From Thiorhodococcus drewsii AZ1 (GTDB lineage: Bacteria; Pseudomonadota; Gammaproteobacteria; Chromatiales; Chromatiaceae): a DNA stretch of 38,396 nt. Each line of letters starts with the position of its first letter. Position 1 is the first letter of the stretch. The notes under the pieces are model-generated. The model did not search any database, was not told where the DNA came from, and saw only the letters and a program-made list of their open reading frames with translations. The stretch lies in assembly GCF_000224065.1 (NCBI RefSeq), contig NZ_AFWT01000046.1, forward strand, positions 1 through 38,396, given 5' to 3'. This document shows, piece after piece, positions 24,675 through 34,782 of this stretch. A program made the translations under genes and the position numbers.

Positions 24675-27600
24675 ATGTGCGAGCAGTCCTCTGGTCCCCC
24701 GCTGCCGAATACCTCCGAGGTATCTTCGGCGACGAACGACCTGTCGGGCGATCAGATCCGCGAGCGTGCCCTGGAGGCGTTGCGCACGGGGCGGTTCAAC
24801 ATTGCCGATGAGATCCTGCGCGACGCGGACATCAAGGTCGTGGCGCTGGTCGAGAGTCTGCGCATCTATCAGACCGAGCTGCAGGTCCAGAACGAGGAGC
24901 TGCAGCAGAGTCACCGCCAGACTCAGTTCGCACTCGACCGCTTTGCCTCCTTCTTCAGCAGTTTGCCGGTCGCCGAGCTGGTGATCGACCGTCGTGGATT
25001 GGTGCTGGAGACCAATCTGGCTGCGGAGGATCTCTTCGGTCTCCGCCAAACCCATCTGCATCAGCACTACTTCACTCGTCTGATCGATGAGTCGGATCGT
25101 GATTCGGTCGGCCTGGCTCTGGGGCGGCTTGAGCCCGATCGAACCCTGCAGCTTTCCGAGATCCGTTTCCGCCGTGCACCCTCGGAGACCTTCTACGCCG
25201 ATCTCCATATTGCACACTTGCCGTCTTTGAGCGGTGAGGCCGAGCAGTACGTTTGTGCCGTCATCGACCGTACCGAGGCGGTGAACCAGCGCGAGTCCCT
25301 TCGGGATGCGAGCGAGCGTTTGCGTCATCGCGAGGTCGACCTCAAAGCCAAGGTCAAGAAGCTGACCCTGCTGTATGGCGTGCTGCAGGACACGCGGCAC
25401 TCCGATGTCTCGATCGACCGGGTGCTGCGGCGAGTGCTGGACCGATTGCCGGACGTGGTGCGTCATCCGGAGTTGGCCGAGGTTCGGATCCAACTGGCCG
25501 ATACGATCCTGTCGACGCCGGGTTTTGCGCGAACGGATTGGATGCTGGAACGTTCCGTTGAACTCGTCGGCGGGCGGGAGGGGCGACTGACGGTGGCCTA
25601 CCGGGAGCCGCCCGGCCTTGATGACGACGCCTTTTCGCAAGCGGAGGCCGATCTGTTGGAGGCTGTCGCCTCGCACATCGCCGTCTACTTCGAACGTCAA
25701 CAGGAGGGGCGTTGGCTGGTCGAGACGCGCGAGCGCTATCGGGTGCTCGCCGAATACAGTCCGGACTGGGAATATTGGATGAATCCGGACGGCACCTGTC
25801 AGTACGTTTCTCCGGCCTGCCTCGGTATCACGGGCTACCGTTCCGAGGAATTCGTTAGCGATCCTCGGCTCCTGGGGCGACTCATCCATCCCGAGGATCT
25901 GGATATCTGGCGCGATCATGTCCGCCGTGCGCTTGTCTCGTCCGAGCCGGACGACGATCTTTTGATCGTGCGCTTGCGCGCGCGCGATGGGGGAGAGCGC
26001 TGGATCGAGCACGTGTGCAATCCCGTGCTCACCGAGGACGGGCGCTTTCTGGGACGTCGCGGGGTGTATCGCGACATCACCGAGCGCAAACGGATCGAAG
26101 GCGAGCTGCTCAAGGTCTCCCAGGCGGTCGAGCAGAGCCCCGAGAGTGTCGTCATCACGGATGTTCGAGGACTGATCGAATACGTCAACGACGCCTTCGT
26201 CGCGGTCAGTGGTTATTCGCGCGAGGAGGCCATCGGCTGCAATCCGCGCATACTCAATTCCGGACTGACACCTTCCGAAACCTTCGTTTCCCTCTGGTCG
26301 ACCCTCGATAAGGGGCAAGCCTGGCAGGGCGAATTCATCAATCGGCGTAAAAACGGCGAGGTCTATAACGAGGCATCCGTCATTTCCCCGATTCGCCAGA
26401 CGGATGGGCGTATCACCCACTATGTCGCGGTCAAGGAAGACATCACCGAAAAGAAACGTCTTGCCGAAGAGCTGGAGCGTCATCGCGATCACCTGGAAGA
26501 ATTGGTGGAGCAGCGCACGCTTGAGCTGCGCCATAAGACGCGCGCGCTCCAGGCGCTGATCGACAATCTGCCGCTGATGGCTTGGCTCAAGGATGCCGAG
26601 GGGCGATTTATCGCCGTCAACCGATCGTTCGCCAACATTTGCGGGCTCGACCCGGAAGACGTCATCGGTAAGGTGAGCGCCGATCTGTGGCCGCTGGATT
26701 TTGCCAGTAAGGTGAATTCCGAGGACGCTCAGGTGATGGCGACCCGATCTCAGATGACGGTCGAATTAGTGCTGCCCGAACGCCCGGACGTGCTGTTCGA
26801 GACCGTCAGGGCGCCGGTGCTCGACGAGGATGGATGTGTGCTCGGAATGGTCGGCTGCGCGCGCGACATCAAGCCGCAGCGCGATATGGCGGCGGAGCTC
26901 GAACGCCGGGCGCATGAGGCCGAGAGCGCGGTGCGGGCCAAGAGCGCCTTTCTGGCGAATATGAGTCACGAGATCCGCACCCCCATGAATGCCATCTTGG
27001 GGCTGACTCATCTGTTGAGGCGCGATTTGGCCAACGCCACCAATATCGCGCGATTGGAAAAGATCGATATCGCCGCGCGTCATCTGCTCACCATCATCAA
27101 CGACATCCTCGATCTGTCCAAGATCGAGGCCGGAAAGCTTAAGCTGGACGAAGGCGATTTTGCCTTGGGCGCGCTCCTCGATCAGGTCCGCTCGCTCGTC
27201 ATCGAGAGCGCGGAGGCCAAGGGCTTGGATGTCTCGATCGAGATCGATCAGCCATCGCTATGGCTGCGCGGCGACGTGACGCGCTTGCTTCAGGCACTGC
27301 TCAATTATGCGAGCAATGCGGTCAAGTTCACCGAGCACGGAGGAGTCGTCCTGCGCGCGCGCGTGCTCGCCGACGATGCCGATGGCATGCGGCTGCGCTT
27401 CGAGGTTCAGGATACCGGCGTCGGTATCCCGAGGGATAAGGTGTCTCGGTTGTTCCATGCCTTCGAACAGGCCGATAGCTCGACCACGCGGCGATACGGT
27501 GGCACCGGGCTGGGGCTGGCCATCACCCATGAGTTGGCACGTCTGATGGACGGCGAGGCGGGGGTCGAGACAGGGGAGGGCACAGGAAGTGTGTTCTGGT

Positions 27601-28763
27601 TTACGGTACGCCTGAGGCGCGGCGAGCGAGGCGCCCCCGTCGGGCATGATCGCTGGGCATCCGCCGAGGCCGATCTAAGGTCCATCCACGCTGGAGCCCG
27701 ACTCTTGCTGGCCGAGGACAATCCCATCAATTGCGAGGTGCTGTTGGATTTGCTGCGTTCGGTGGGACTTGTCGTCGAGACGGCCGCGAACGGACAGGAG
27801 GCGTTCGAGATGGCCGCCGAGGGAGACTATGCGCTCGTGCTGATGGACGTGCAGATGCCGGTGATGGACGGACTGCAGGCCACGCGCGCCATTCGTGGCC
27901 TGCCAGGCTGGTCGAAGCGGCCTATCCTGGCGGTGACCGCCAATGCCTTCGACGATGATCGCCATGCCTGTCTCGACGCGGGAATGAACGACTTCGTCGC
28001 CAAGCCCGTGGATCCTCACGATCTGTTCCGGGCGCTGCTCACATGGCTTCCAGCCTCCAGAGAGGGCGGAAAGGGTGGTGTTCGTCCGTCGAGTCAGGAT
28101 GTCGAGACGGCGACGTCTCCGCAGACCCAATCGGACGCGGATGCGCTCTTTCGCTATCTCGAAGGACTGCCTGGGTTGGATCTCGCCCAAGGGCTCGCCA
28201 GTCTGGCCGGGAGTCGAGCCAAGTATCTACAGCTGTTGCGCCGATTTCTGCTGTCTCACCGCGAGGATTCCCAGCGCATGCTCTGCGCGCACGAGGCTGG
28301 CGATTTTCAAGGCATTCGCCGTCTGGCACACGGGCTCAAAGGTGTCTCCGGCACCCTAGGGATCAAGTCCATCGCCGAATCGGCCGCGCGTCTGGATGCC
28401 TTGATACGTAGCGAGACGAACCCGGACCCAGACCGCGTCGTCGGTCTGATCCGAGTGATTGCCGAGACCTTCGAGCCCTATCTGACCTTCCTGGCCATGA
28501 GCGAGCTCGAGACTCAGGCGTTTGAATCCACGTCCGAGCATGAGGCGTTGGATTGGGAGCATCTGGATGCGGTGCAGGATCAGCTTGCAACCATGCTCGC
28601 GCAATACGACACGCGCGCCATTGGTCTGATTCGATCTGAAGCGAAGCTGCTGAGCACCGCGCTGGGGCCGGATTTTTCCGGCTTGAAGGAATTGATCTCC
28701 GGCTTCGAGTTCGATACCGCCCTCAATCTGCTGGAAAAGGTTCGCCGACGTGCGCCCTCGTAG
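24675..28763 (+). CDS. Hybrid sensor histidine kinase with PAS repeats, REC and HPt
   Basis: A 1362-residue soluble-looking sensor with no obvious transmembrane segment. Seen in order: an N-terminal helical region, PAS 1 (about 90-205), a region possibly GAF-like (about 230-340), PAS 2 (about 345-470, ending [11 protein letters not shown]), PAS 3 (about 475-590, ending EDITEKKR), coiled coil, PAS 4 (about 615-740). HisKA follows with the H-box [10 protein letters not shown] (His765), then an ATPase domain (N box [24 protein letters not shown]), a receiver with Asp1058 in [11 protein letters not shown] and Lys in KPVD, and an HPt with His1219 in AHGLKG. All phosphorelay residues are present. 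ATG 24675 has GAGG at 24663. No response-regulator gene is adjacent, so its target is unknown. Confidence 0.93.
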   Translation: MCEQSSGPPLPNTSEVSSATNDLSGDQIRERALEALRTGRFNIADEILRDADIKVVALVESLRIYQTELQVQNEELQQSHRQTQFALDRFASFFSSLPVAELVIDRRGLVLETNLAAEDLFGLRQTHLHQHYFTRLIDESDRDSVGLALGRLEPDRTLQLSEIRFRRAPSETFYADLHIAHLPSLSGEAEQYVCAVIDRTEAVNQRESLRDASERLRHREVDLKAKVKKLTLLYGVLQDTRHSDVSIDRVLRRVLDRLPDVVRHPELAEVRIQLADTILSTPGFARTDWMLERSVELVGGREGRLTVAYREPPGLDDDAFSQAEADLLEAVASHIAVYFERQQEGRWLVETRERYRVLAEYSPDWEYWMNPDGTCQYVSPACLGITGYRSEEFVSDPRLLGRLIHPEDLDIWRDHVRRALVSSEPDDDLLIVRLRARDGGERWIEHVCNPVLTEDGRFLGRRGVYRDITERKRIEGELLKVSQAVEQSPESVVITDVRGLIEYVNDAFVAVSGYSREEAIGCNPRILNSGLTPSETFVSLWSTLDKGQAWQGEFINRRKNGEVYNEASVISPIRQTDGRITHYVAVKEDITEKKRLAEELERHRDHLEELVEQRTLELRHKTRALQALIDNLPLMAWLKDAEGRFIAVNRSFANICGLDPEDVIGKVSADLWPLDFASKVNSEDAQVMATRSQMTVELVLPERPDVLFETVRAPVLDEDGCVLGMVGCARDIKPQRDMAAELERRAHEAESAVRAKSAFLANMSHEIRTPMNAILGLTHLLRRDLANATNIARLEKIDIAARHLLTIINDILDLSKIEAGKLKLDEGDFALGALLDQVRSLVIESAEAKGLDVSIEIDQPSLWLRGDVTRLLQALLNYASNAVKFTEHGGVVLRARVLADDADGMRLRFEVQDTGVGIPRDKVSRLFHAFEQADSSTTRRYGGTGLGLAITHELARLMDGEAGVETGEGTGSVFWFTVRLRRGERGAPVGHDRWASAEADLRSIHAGARLLLAEDNPINCEVLLDLLRSVGLVVETAANGQEAFEMAAEGDYALVLMDVQMPVMDGLQATRAIRGLPGWSKRPILAVTANAFDDDRHACLDAGMNDFVAKPVDPHDLFRALLTWLPASREGGKGGVRPSSQDVETATSPQTQSDADALFRYLEGLPGLDLAQGLASLAGSRAKYLQLLRRFLLSHREDSQRMLCAHEAGDFQGIRRLAHGLKGVSGTLGIKSIAESAARLDALIRSETNPDPDRVVGLIRVIAETFEPYLTFLAMSELETQAFESTSEHEALDWEHLDAVQDQLATMLAQYDTRAIGLIRSEAKLLSTALGPDFSGLKELISGFEFDTALNLLEKVRRRAPS

Positions 28764-28786
28764 CGCCGATTCATCAGACGTTTCGA

Positions 28787-28840
28787 GCGCCATCCGGGCT
28801 ACAGGTCGTAGCCTGGGTGCGGCGCGGCGAAACCCAGGAT
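28787..28840. repeat. REP-like repeat, copy 4
   Basis: After the kinase stop, CATCCGGGCTACAGG is followed by CGTAGCCTGGGTGCGGCG. CCTGGGT at 28812-28818 pairs with ACCCAGG at 28832-28838. It lies between the convergent kinase (ends 28763) and Sel1 (ends 28867) genes and could terminate transcription from both sides. Confidence 0.6.
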
Positions 28841-28866
28841 TTCGGCCCGCCTCGGCGACATCCTTT

Positions 28867-29310
28867 TCAACGCTCGTCAAATCCGGCCAGCCGATAGAGT
28901 CGGGCGGCCTCTTCCGGGTCCTTTTCGACCCCATGCCCCTCCTCGTACATCATCGCCAGCGTGGTGATGGATCCGATCAGTCCCTGCTCCCCCGCGCGCT
29001 TGAACCATTCCACCGCCTTGGCCGGATTGCGGTCGGTGCATTCGCCCTGCATATACATGAAGGCCAGTCCGTGCTGCGCCAGTCCCATTCCGGCCTCGGC
29101 CGCGCTCTTCATGTAGCTGTAGGCAAGCAGCGGGTTCGGCAGCATGCCCAGTCCGTTTTGCGCCATGATGGCCATGCGGTAGCGAGCCTCCATGTCGCCC
29201 TGGTCGGCCAGGGGCGATAGCAGTCCCACGGCGCGCGAGAACTGCTTGGATTCGAAGGCGGCGATACCGCTCGCCAGTTCCATGTCGAGATCGTTTTGGT
29301 CTTGGTCCAT
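28867..29310 (-). CDS. Sel1-repeat (TPR-like) protein
   Basis: The 147-residue product is made of Sel1-like helical repeats of about 36 residues. Examples are ARYRMAIMAQNGLGMLPNP, AQHGLAFMYMQGECTDRNP and ITTLAMMYEEGHGVEKDP, each followed by an A-W/Y-hydrophobic-A helix. Such repeats are protein-binding scaffolds. No signal peptide is visible, so it is probably cytoplasmic. The ATG 29310 start has AGAGGA upstream. It may be co-transcribed with the phosphatase at 29397, 86 bp upstream on the same strand. Partner unknown. Confidence 0.85.
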   Translation of the reverse strand: MDQDQNDLDMELASGIAAFESKQFSRAVGLLSPLADQGDMEARYRMAIMAQNGLGMLPNPLLAYSYMKSAAEAGMGLAQHGLAFMYMQGECTDRNPAKAVEWFKRAGEQGLIGSITTLAMMYEEGHGVEKDPEEAARLYRLAGFDER

Positions 29311-29396
29311 GCGTCTGTCCTCTGTCTAATCGAGCCTGTGAATCGGAAGGGTCTTCAGATGACCGGGGCCGCTCGCGGGGCGCCGACGCTGTCGCG

Positions 29397-30215
29397 TCAG
29401 TCTGACGCGCCATCCCAGAGTGGGCGCAGGAAGTCGAGCCAGACATCCAGGAGATGCGGGTTGGCCGCAGCGATCGCACGGCGGGATTCAAGCCCCAGTG
29501 CTTGCGACGGTTGCGCGCCCCAGGTGCTGTAGTGCAGGGCGGCGGCGCCGGCCTCCTCGGCGATCAGGCGTCCGGCCGCATAATCCCAGAGACGTTGTCC
29601 GCCGTGCAGATAGAGCTGAACGCGTCCCTGGGCCAGCCAGCACCAGTCCAGCGCGACCGCTCCTAGGTTGCGTTGGGAGCCGAATCCACCCGGACGAAAG
29701 AGTGCCGGCAGCACCTCTGGTGGAAGCCGTTTCATGTCGATCATCGCCAGGCAGTCCTTGAGCTGTGCGCTACGTGCCTGGGTGTGGATGGGCTCGCCAT
29801 CGAGAAAGGCCCCGACGCCGCGTGCGGCGGTGAAGCATTCGTCGCGCACGGGATCCAGCACGGCGCCTAGCGTGACCCGTCCGTCCTCGACCAGTGCCAG
29901 TGAGATGGCGAAGCCCGGAAAGCCGCTGACGAAGTTGCTGGTGCCATCCACGGGGTCCAGCACCCAGACGCCGCGACCGTTGTCGGCGAGGATGCGCTGC
30001 TGTTCGGTTTCGCTCATCTCTTCGCCGAGCAGGGGGACTCCGGGGAAATCCCGGGCCAGTGTCTCGGTCAGTCGTGCCTGTACGGCGAGATCGGATTGGG
30101 TCACCAGGCTGCCGTCGGACTTGTGATGGGCCTCGGTGCCTTGGAGGCGAGGCAGGATCTCGGCGGCGGCCGTGTCTCGGAGCAGGGCGGAGAGATGGGA
30201 GAGTGTTGGTGTCAT
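29397..30215 (-). CDS. Inositol-monophosphatase-family phosphatase
   Basis: This 272-residue protein has the Mg-dependent, Li-sensitive phosphatase motifs: the LLGEEMSE metal Glu, DPVDGTSNF metal-binding signature and the late WDYAAGRLIAEEAG motif. Family members hydrolyse inositol phosphate, histidinol phosphate, fructose bisphosphate or 3'-phosphoadenosine 5'-phosphate. No motif here distinguishes SuhB, HisN and CysQ safely, so no symbol is given. It is divergent from the algA-type gene across about 150 bp. Start is ATG 30215. Confidence 0.88.
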   Translation of the reverse strand: MTPTLSHLSALLRDTAAAEILPRLQGTEAHHKSDGSLVTQSDLAVQARLTETLARDFPGVPLLGEEMSETEQQRILADNGRGVWVLDPVDGTSNFVSGFPGFAISLALVEDGRVTLGAVLDPVRDECFTAARGVGAFLDGEPIHTQARSAQLKDCLAMIDMKRLPPEVLPALFRPGGFGSQRNLGAVALDWCWLAQGRVQLYLHGGQRLWDYAAGRLIAEEAGAAALHYSTWGAQPSQALGLESRRAIAAANPHLLDVWLDFLRPLWDGASD

Positions 30216-30366
30216 GGCCTCTGGCTTATCCGGTTTTCGGGCGGATCGGTTTGACCTGGTCGGAACCGGTTGCTCTAATCAAGCCGGTTATGACAGTCGG
30301 TTCCATCAATCCAGATCTTCTAGATCGTTTTGTTCCAATCAAGATCCAAGGAGCAGGTTCCTCGCG
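30216..30366. promoter_or_regulatory. Divergent control region upstream of the GDP-mannose gene
   Basis: The spacer holds AACCGGTT, then CCGGTT about 20 bases later, and a GGAACCG/CGGTTCC inverted pair. AGATCTTCTAGATCG also shows short symmetry. These could be operator sites for the divergent phosphatase and algA-type genes, but no known binding site is matched. An AAGGAG ribosome-site candidate sits about 14 bases before ATG 30367. Confidence 0.3.
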
Positions 30367-31863
30367 ATGTCTTTGCAACCAGTGATTCTTTCGGGCGGAT
30401 CCGGGACACGGCTGTGGCCGCTTTCCCGTGAGGCCTATCCCAAGCAGTTCCTGCCCCTGACCAGCGAGCACACCATGCTCCAGGAGACGGTGCTTCGGCT
30501 CGATGGCCTGGACGCGGAGCATCCGCGCCATGCCGTGGGGCTGGCCGCGCCGCTGCTGATCTGCAACGACGCGCATCGTTTTCTCGTCGCCGAGCAGTTG
30601 CGCGTCATCGGGGTGGAGGCCGCCTGCATCGTCCTTGAGCCCAAGGGGCGTAACACGGCGCCTGCCCTGACATTGGCCGCCTTGGCGGCGACCCAGGATG
30701 ACGAGGATCCGATTCTGCTGGTGATGCCGGCCGATCACACCATCCGCAACGAATCCGGGTTCCGGGCCGCAGTCGCCGATGCCTATCTGCTGGCCCGTGA
30801 GGGGGCGGTGGTGACCTTTGGCATCGTGCCGAGCAAGCCCGAGACCGGCTATGGCTATATCCGCCAGGGCCGAGTCTATCAGGCTGAGGGGCTCGCCGGG
30901 CGGGCCTATGCGCTCGACGGCTTCGTCGAGAAGCCGGATGCCGAGACCGCACAGGGCTATCTGGCCAGCGGCGATTATCTGTGGAACAGCGGCATCTTTG
31001 TGCTCAAGGCGTCGCTCTGGCTCGGGCTGGTCGAGCGCTTTTGCCCCGACATCGCCCAGGCCGTGGGCAAGGCCTTCGTGGCGGCCACCGAGGACGGTGA
31101 TTTCCTGCGCCTTGATGCCGATCTGTTCGGCGCCTCGCCGAGCGATTCGATCGACTATGCGGTCATGGAGCGACTCTGCGGTCCCGACGCCGATGCGGAT
31201 GATCTGGCGTCGGCGGTGGTGATTCCGCTCGATGTCGGCTGGTCGGACGTGGGTGCCTGGTCGGCGCTGTGGGAAGTCCGCGAGCAGGATGCCGCCGGCA
31301 ACGTCCTCGATGGCGACGCCTTCGTTCACAACGCCCGCAATAATCTGCTGATGGCCAACCATCGCATGGTGGCCGCAGTCGGCGTTGATGATCTCATCCT
31401 GGTCGAGACCCCGGACGCCGTGTTGGTGGCGAGCAAGGAGAGCGCCCAGGACGTCAAGGCCGTGATCCAGTTCCTGCAGCGCCAGGGGCGTCACGAATAT
31501 CTGCATCATCAACGCGTCCATCGACCCTGGGGCTCCTACGAGTCGATCGGGCAGGGACCGCGCTATCAGGTCAAGCGTCTGACGGTCTCGCCGGGCGAGA
31601 CGCTCTCGCTACAGATGCATCACCATCGCGCCGAGCATTGGATCGTGGTCTCGGGTACCGCCCGGGTCACCTGCGATGACAGCACCTTTCTGCTGACCGA
31701 GAACCAGTCGACCTATATCCCGGTGGGCGCAACGCATCGGCTGGAGAATCCGGGCAGCATTCCGCTGGAATTGGTCGAGGTCCAATCGGGCAGCTATCTC
31801 GGCGAGGACGACATCGTCCGTTTCGAGGACCGCTACAACCGCGGCACTCAGGACGGATCCTGA
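30367..31863 (+). CDS. algA: Mannose-1-phosphate guanylyltransferase / mannose-6-phosphate isomerase
   Basis: A two-domain type II enzyme (AlgA/ManC/CpsB group) of 498 residues. The N-terminal GMP domain opens with VILSGGSGTRLWPLSREAYPKQFLPL and has NTAPALTLAAL, FVEKPD and the NSGIFV block. The C-terminal cupin-type isomerase domain has the metal-site segment LQMHHHRAEHWIVVSGTA and YIPVGATHRLENPG. It makes GDP-mannose, the donor for mannose polymers and the precursor of the GDP-fucose made by the fcl gene at 9469. I chose ATG 30367 because the upstream open frame overlaps the divergent gene and lacks the conserved start. A hairpin at 31871-31902 follows. Confidence 0.95.
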   Translation: MSLQPVILSGGSGTRLWPLSREAYPKQFLPLTSEHTMLQETVLRLDGLDAEHPRHAVGLAAPLLICNDAHRFLVAEQLRVIGVEAACIVLEPKGRNTAPALTLAALAATQDDEDPILLVMPADHTIRNESGFRAAVADAYLLAREGAVVTFGIVPSKPETGYGYIRQGRVYQAEGLAGRAYALDGFVEKPDAETAQGYLASGDYLWNSGIFVLKASLWLGLVERFCPDIAQAVGKAFVAATEDGDFLRLDADLFGASPSDSIDYAVMERLCGPDADADDLASAVVIPLDVGWSDVGAWSALWEVREQDAAGNVLDGDAFVHNARNNLLMANHRMVAAVGVDDLILVETPDAVLVASKESAQDVKAVIQFLQRQGRHEYLHHQRVHRPWGSYESIGQGPRYQVKRLTVSPGETLSLQMHHHRAEHWIVVSGTARVTCDDSTFLLTENQSTYIPVGATHRLENPGSIPLELVEVQSGSYLGEDDIVRFEDRYNRGTQDGS

Positions 31864-31870
31864 CGGCGGG

Positions 31871-31902
31871 GCTGGCCGACCTTCTCGGCAGGGTCGGCCA
31901 GC
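31871..31902 (+). terminator. Hairpin after the algA-type gene
   Basis: GCTGGCCGACC (31871-31881) pairs perfectly with GGTCGGCCAGC (31892-31902) around a 10-base loop. It begins eight bases after the stop. No T run follows, so it may be a weak or structure-dependent terminator before ychF. Confidence 0.55.
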
Positions 31903-31963
31903 TCTGGCGCCTGCTGCCGCAAGTCTGTAACATCACCCGATTTTCTCCGAGCGGACTCACCTC

Positions 31964-33055
31964 ATGGGATTCAAATGCGGCATCGTCGGCCTGCCCAACG
32001 TCGGCAAGTCGACCCTCTTCAATGCCCTGACCAAGGCCACCATCGCGGCCGAGAACTACCCCTTCTGCACCATCGACCCCAATGTCGGGGTAGTCCCTCT
32101 CCCCGATCCTCGGCTCGATGTGATCGCCACCATCACCAAGCCGGAGCGGGTACTTCCGACCTCCATGCAGTTCGTCGACATCGCCGGTCTGGTCGCGGGC
32201 GCTTCCAAGGGCGAGGGGCTCGGCAACAAGTTCCTGGCCAATATCCGCGAGACCGACGCCATCGCCCATGTGGTGCGCTGCTTCGAGGACGATGACGTCA
32301 TCCATGTCGCGGGTCAGGTCGACCCCTTGAGCGACATCGAGGTCATCAACACCGAACTGGCGCTGGCCGACATGGAATCGGTCGAGAAGGCGCTCGACCG
32401 CGCGGTGCGCGCGGCCAAGACCGGCGACAAGAAGATCCTATTCCGCAAAGAGCTGCTGGAGCGGGTTCGCGATCATCTGGACACCGGCAAGCCAGTCCGT
32501 GCCATGGGGCTCGACGACGACGAGACGAACGAGCTGCGCGATCTCTTCCTGCTCACCGCCAAGCCGACCATGTACATCGCCAATGTGGCCGAGGACGGTT
32601 TTGCCGACAATTCGCTGCTGGACAAGGTCCAGGCGCTGGCGGACGCGGAGGGCGCCATCGTGGTCTCGGTCTGTGCGGCCATCGAGGCCGAGATCGTTGC
32701 CCTCGACGAGTCGGATCGCGACGAATTCCTGACCGAGCTGGGGCTCGACGAGCCGGGTCTGAACCGGGTGGTGCGCGGCGGATACAGCCTGTTGGGGCTG
32801 GATACCTATTTCACCGCCGGTCCCAAGGAGGTGCGTGCCTGGACCATTCCGCATAATGCCAAGGCGCCCAAGGCCGCGAGCGTCATCCATACCGATTTCG
32901 AGCGCGGCTTCATCCGCGCCGAGGTCATCGCCTACGAGGACTTCGTCGCCTGCAAGGGCGAGCAGGGCGCCAAGGAGGCTGGCAAGCTACGTTCGGAAGG
33001 CAAGGAGTACGTGGTCAAGGACGGCGATATCATCCACTTCCGCTTCAACGTCTAG
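31964..33055 (+). CDS. ychF: Redox-responsive P-loop ATPase/GTPase YchF
   Basis: YchF (OLA1 family) is a conserved Obg-related nucleotide hydrolase that binds ribosomes and takes part in stress responses. The 363-residue protein has the usual length and [22 protein letters not shown] start (G1), the [22 protein letters not shown] switch region with the hydrophobic residue in place of the catalytic Gln/His, and the YIANVAED segment in the NxxE-type base-recognition position. A C-terminal TGS domain follows ([17 protein letters not shown] to IIHFRFNV). The usual neighbour, pth, is not beside it here. Confidence 0.97.
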   Translation: MGFKCGIVGLPNVGKSTLFNALTKATIAAENYPFCTIDPNVGVVPLPDPRLDVIATITKPERVLPTSMQFVDIAGLVAGASKGEGLGNKFLANIRETDAIAHVVRCFEDDDVIHVAGQVDPLSDIEVINTELALADMESVEKALDRAVRAAKTGDKKILFRKELLERVRDHLDTGKPVRAMGLDDDETNELRDLFLLTAKPTMYIANVAEDGFADNSLLDKVQALADAEGAIVVSVCAAIEAEIVALDESDRDEFLTELGLDEPGLNRVVRGGYSLLGLDTYFTAGPKEVRAWTIPHNAKAPKAASVIHTDFERGFIRAEVIAYEDFVACKGEQGAKEAGKLRSEGKEYVVKDGDIIHFRFNV

Positions 33056-33060
33056 CGATC

Positions 33061-33115
33061 GGCTGCCAGCCTCCAGTTGTCAGCTTTCTGGTCACGAAGC
33101 TCTGGCTTCGTGACC
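33061..33115 (+). terminator. ychF terminator preceded by a heptamer-family motif
   Basis: GGTCACGAAGC (33090-33100) pairs perfectly with GCTTCGTGACC (33105-33115) around a 4-base loop, with no marked T run after it. Just before it, GCCAGCCTCCAG and CAGCTTTC (33065-33087) belong to the CAGC-based repeat family seen at 6155, 12738 and 38262. Confidence 0.65.
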
Positions 33116-33220
33116 TCGGCGATGACGCCCTATATCAGGGGGGGCGAGAATCTCGCGTCCACGATTCGCCTGGACCCGGCCGGCGGTCCATGTCGGATTC
33201 GTGCCAGGTTTTCGGTGTTT

Positions 33221-33742
33221 TCACGGATTCCTTCTACTCACATTCCAAGGCACGGTTGGTCCCGAGGTGTCCTTGTCCATCACGATCGGATGCGGATCGA
33301 TGGCTTTGATCAATCGCCGCAGTGTATCTTTCAGATCGTCGGGCTCTATGGCACGGGGGCGAAGCCGGCTCGATTTCGCTGGCTGTTCGATATGGCAGAC
33401 CACGCGGAATTGCTTTGAGAGAACCAGTTTTCGAGCGAAGTCCTTTTCTTCAGAATCATTGGCCTGGGTCTTTGCCGCAAGGATTCCTGCCAGGCTGTCC
33501 CGAACCTTGATGGCGATTTCATCCGCCAAATCGACGCTTTTCGTGCGTGCATGCTGGCGGTAGTCCTTGATCTCGATGAGCCAGGTGACACGGTCCGACT
33601 TGCACAGGATGTCCACTGCTTTGTTGTTGCGGAAACAGGCGTTCTGGAATTGGTTCCGGTAGAAGGACCAGTCATCGTATTTACTGGCTGAAGTGGCCGC
33701 GTCGAATGTGAACAGCAAACTCCCTTCCTGAATCTCCGCCAT
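33221..33742 (-). CDS. PD-(D/E)XK nuclease-like partner of the AAA ATPase
   Basis: The 173-residue product contains AVDIL (Asp44), 12 residues, then EIK (Glu57-Lys59). This spacing and the hydrophobic strand before EIK (VTWLIEIKDYR) fit the PD-(D/E)XK nuclease core. An N-terminal region with YDDWSFYRNQF and a C-terminal helical region surround it. I recognise no named family. ATG 33742 overlaps the ATPase stop as TGATG, which implies tight translational coupling; ATG 33757 is a less likely longer start. With the ATPase it resembles ATPase-effector pairs of antiphage or self-killing systems. It could instead be a non-catalytic fold member. Confidence 0.6.
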   Translation of the reverse strand: MAEIQEGSLLFTFDAATSASKYDDWSFYRNQFQNACFRNNKAVDILCKSDRVTWLIEIKDYRQHARTKSVDLADEIAIKVRDSLAGILAAKTQANDSEEKDFARKLVLSKQFRVVCHIEQPAKSSRLRPRAIEPDDLKDTLRRLIKAIDPHPIVMDKDTSGPTVPWNVSRRNP

Positions 33743-34782
33743 CACGCCGCTTCCCATCCTAGAAAACGGTCCGATTGTGCCAGTTCCTGTTCCAGCATCA
33801 CCAGAGTCTGGATGTCTTCGATCTGGGCACTCTGCTCCAGCAGCACGCTGTTTTCATAGGCCGCCAGTGAGAACCATCGCCGTGACAATTTTCTGTGAGC
33901 CTTGTCGTCGAGCAGTATTTCCAGCTCACGCAGCAGGAACAGCGAGTGTGTGGCAATGAATATCTGCACGCCCGATGCGGCAACCGCCACGATGCTGGCG
34001 GCCACGGTTTTGACGAGCTTAGGATTGAGGTTGGTCTCAGGCTCGTCCCAGAACAGGAAACCCTGTTTGAGCAAGGTGCCGGTGCTGATGAGGCGTGCCA
34101 GCATTGAAAGCTTGCGCAGACCTTCAGCCACCAAGGCCATTTCCATTCGGCCTTCAGCAGGAGCTTGCAGATAGAAGCGGCCGCTGCTGGAATCGACGAT
34201 GACCTTTCCGCCCATCGCCTGTTCTAGCGGCTCCAGTAGCCGAGTCACATCTTTTTCGCGTGCCCCCTTGAGTGTCGGGTTGCCCAACAGCGACACGGTG
34301 TCGCGCCAGGTTTCCTCGAATTCCAAGTGATAGTTGTCGTACAGAGGTAGAAACCAGGGGCACAGCGTGACGAGTTCACGTGTGGGTAGATAGGCCGGCG
34401 ACAGCACCAGACTTTTGGCCGGCGTCTGAATGACTTCGACCTGGCTCTTGGCGTTGGTGGCAAAGCCGATGGCGCAGTCGAGCTCAGGGTCTTCTAACGT
34501 CAAAGCGATTTCGCAGCGCTCGCGACCCTGTCTGCGCTTGGCAAGCCGCCCCAGGCTTTCAGGCCTCAGTACTGCCACCAGCTTCTCGGCATAAGCCTTT
34601 TCAAGGGTCGATTTGGACAAGTCCTTGGCGTCAGCCTGTACCTTCAGGAGCGTGTAGATGGCCTTGAGCACATGCGATTTGCCTAGGCCGTTTTCGCCGA
34701 CGATGACATTGATCCCAGAGGCAAACTGCCAATCGTCATTGGGCACACGGGTGAAGTTCTTGAAATGGGCTTTTTTGAGCAT
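33742..34782 (-). CDS. AAA/ABC-type ATPase (SMC/OLD-like), candidate defence protein
   Basis: The 346-residue protein opens with MLKKAHFKNFTR, then Walker A GENGLGKS at 29-36. It ends with the ABC-type Walker B FLFWDEPETNLNP and the H-loop FIATHSLFLLREL. This is the architecture of AAA15/AAA21 overcoming-lysogeny-like ATPases, with a short helical middle instead of a long coiled coil. A strong GAGGAGGAG site precedes ATG 34782. The stop overlaps the nuclease-like gene start. Base composition here is visibly more AT-rich than in the neighbouring housekeeping genes, suggesting transfer. ATPases of this family act as sensors in several two-gene antiphage systems; function here is inferred from architecture only. 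Confidence 0.75.
   Translation of the reverse strand: MLKKAHFKNFTRVPNDDWQFASGINVIVGENGLGKSHVLKAIYTLLKVQADAKDLSKSTLEKAYAEKLVAVLRPESLGRLAKRRQGRERCEIALTLEDPELDCAIGFATNAKSQVEVIQTPAKSLVLSPAYLPTRELVTLCPWFLPLYDNYHLEFEETWRDTVSLLGNPTLKGAREKDVTRLLEPLEQAMGGKVIVDSSSGRFYLQAPAEGRMEMALVAEGLRKLSMLARLISTGTLLKQGFLFWDEPETNLNPKLVKTVAASIVAVAASGVQIFIATHSLFLLRELEILLDDKAHRKLSRRWFSLAAYENSVLLEQSAQIEDIQTLVMLEQELAQSDRFLGWEAA

Noticed and set aside
24654-26534. A 626-codon open frame antisense to the hybrid kinase
   Set aside because: It lies wholly opposite a gene with clear PAS domains, has no recognisable motif, and is the expected mirror frame of high-GC coding DNA.
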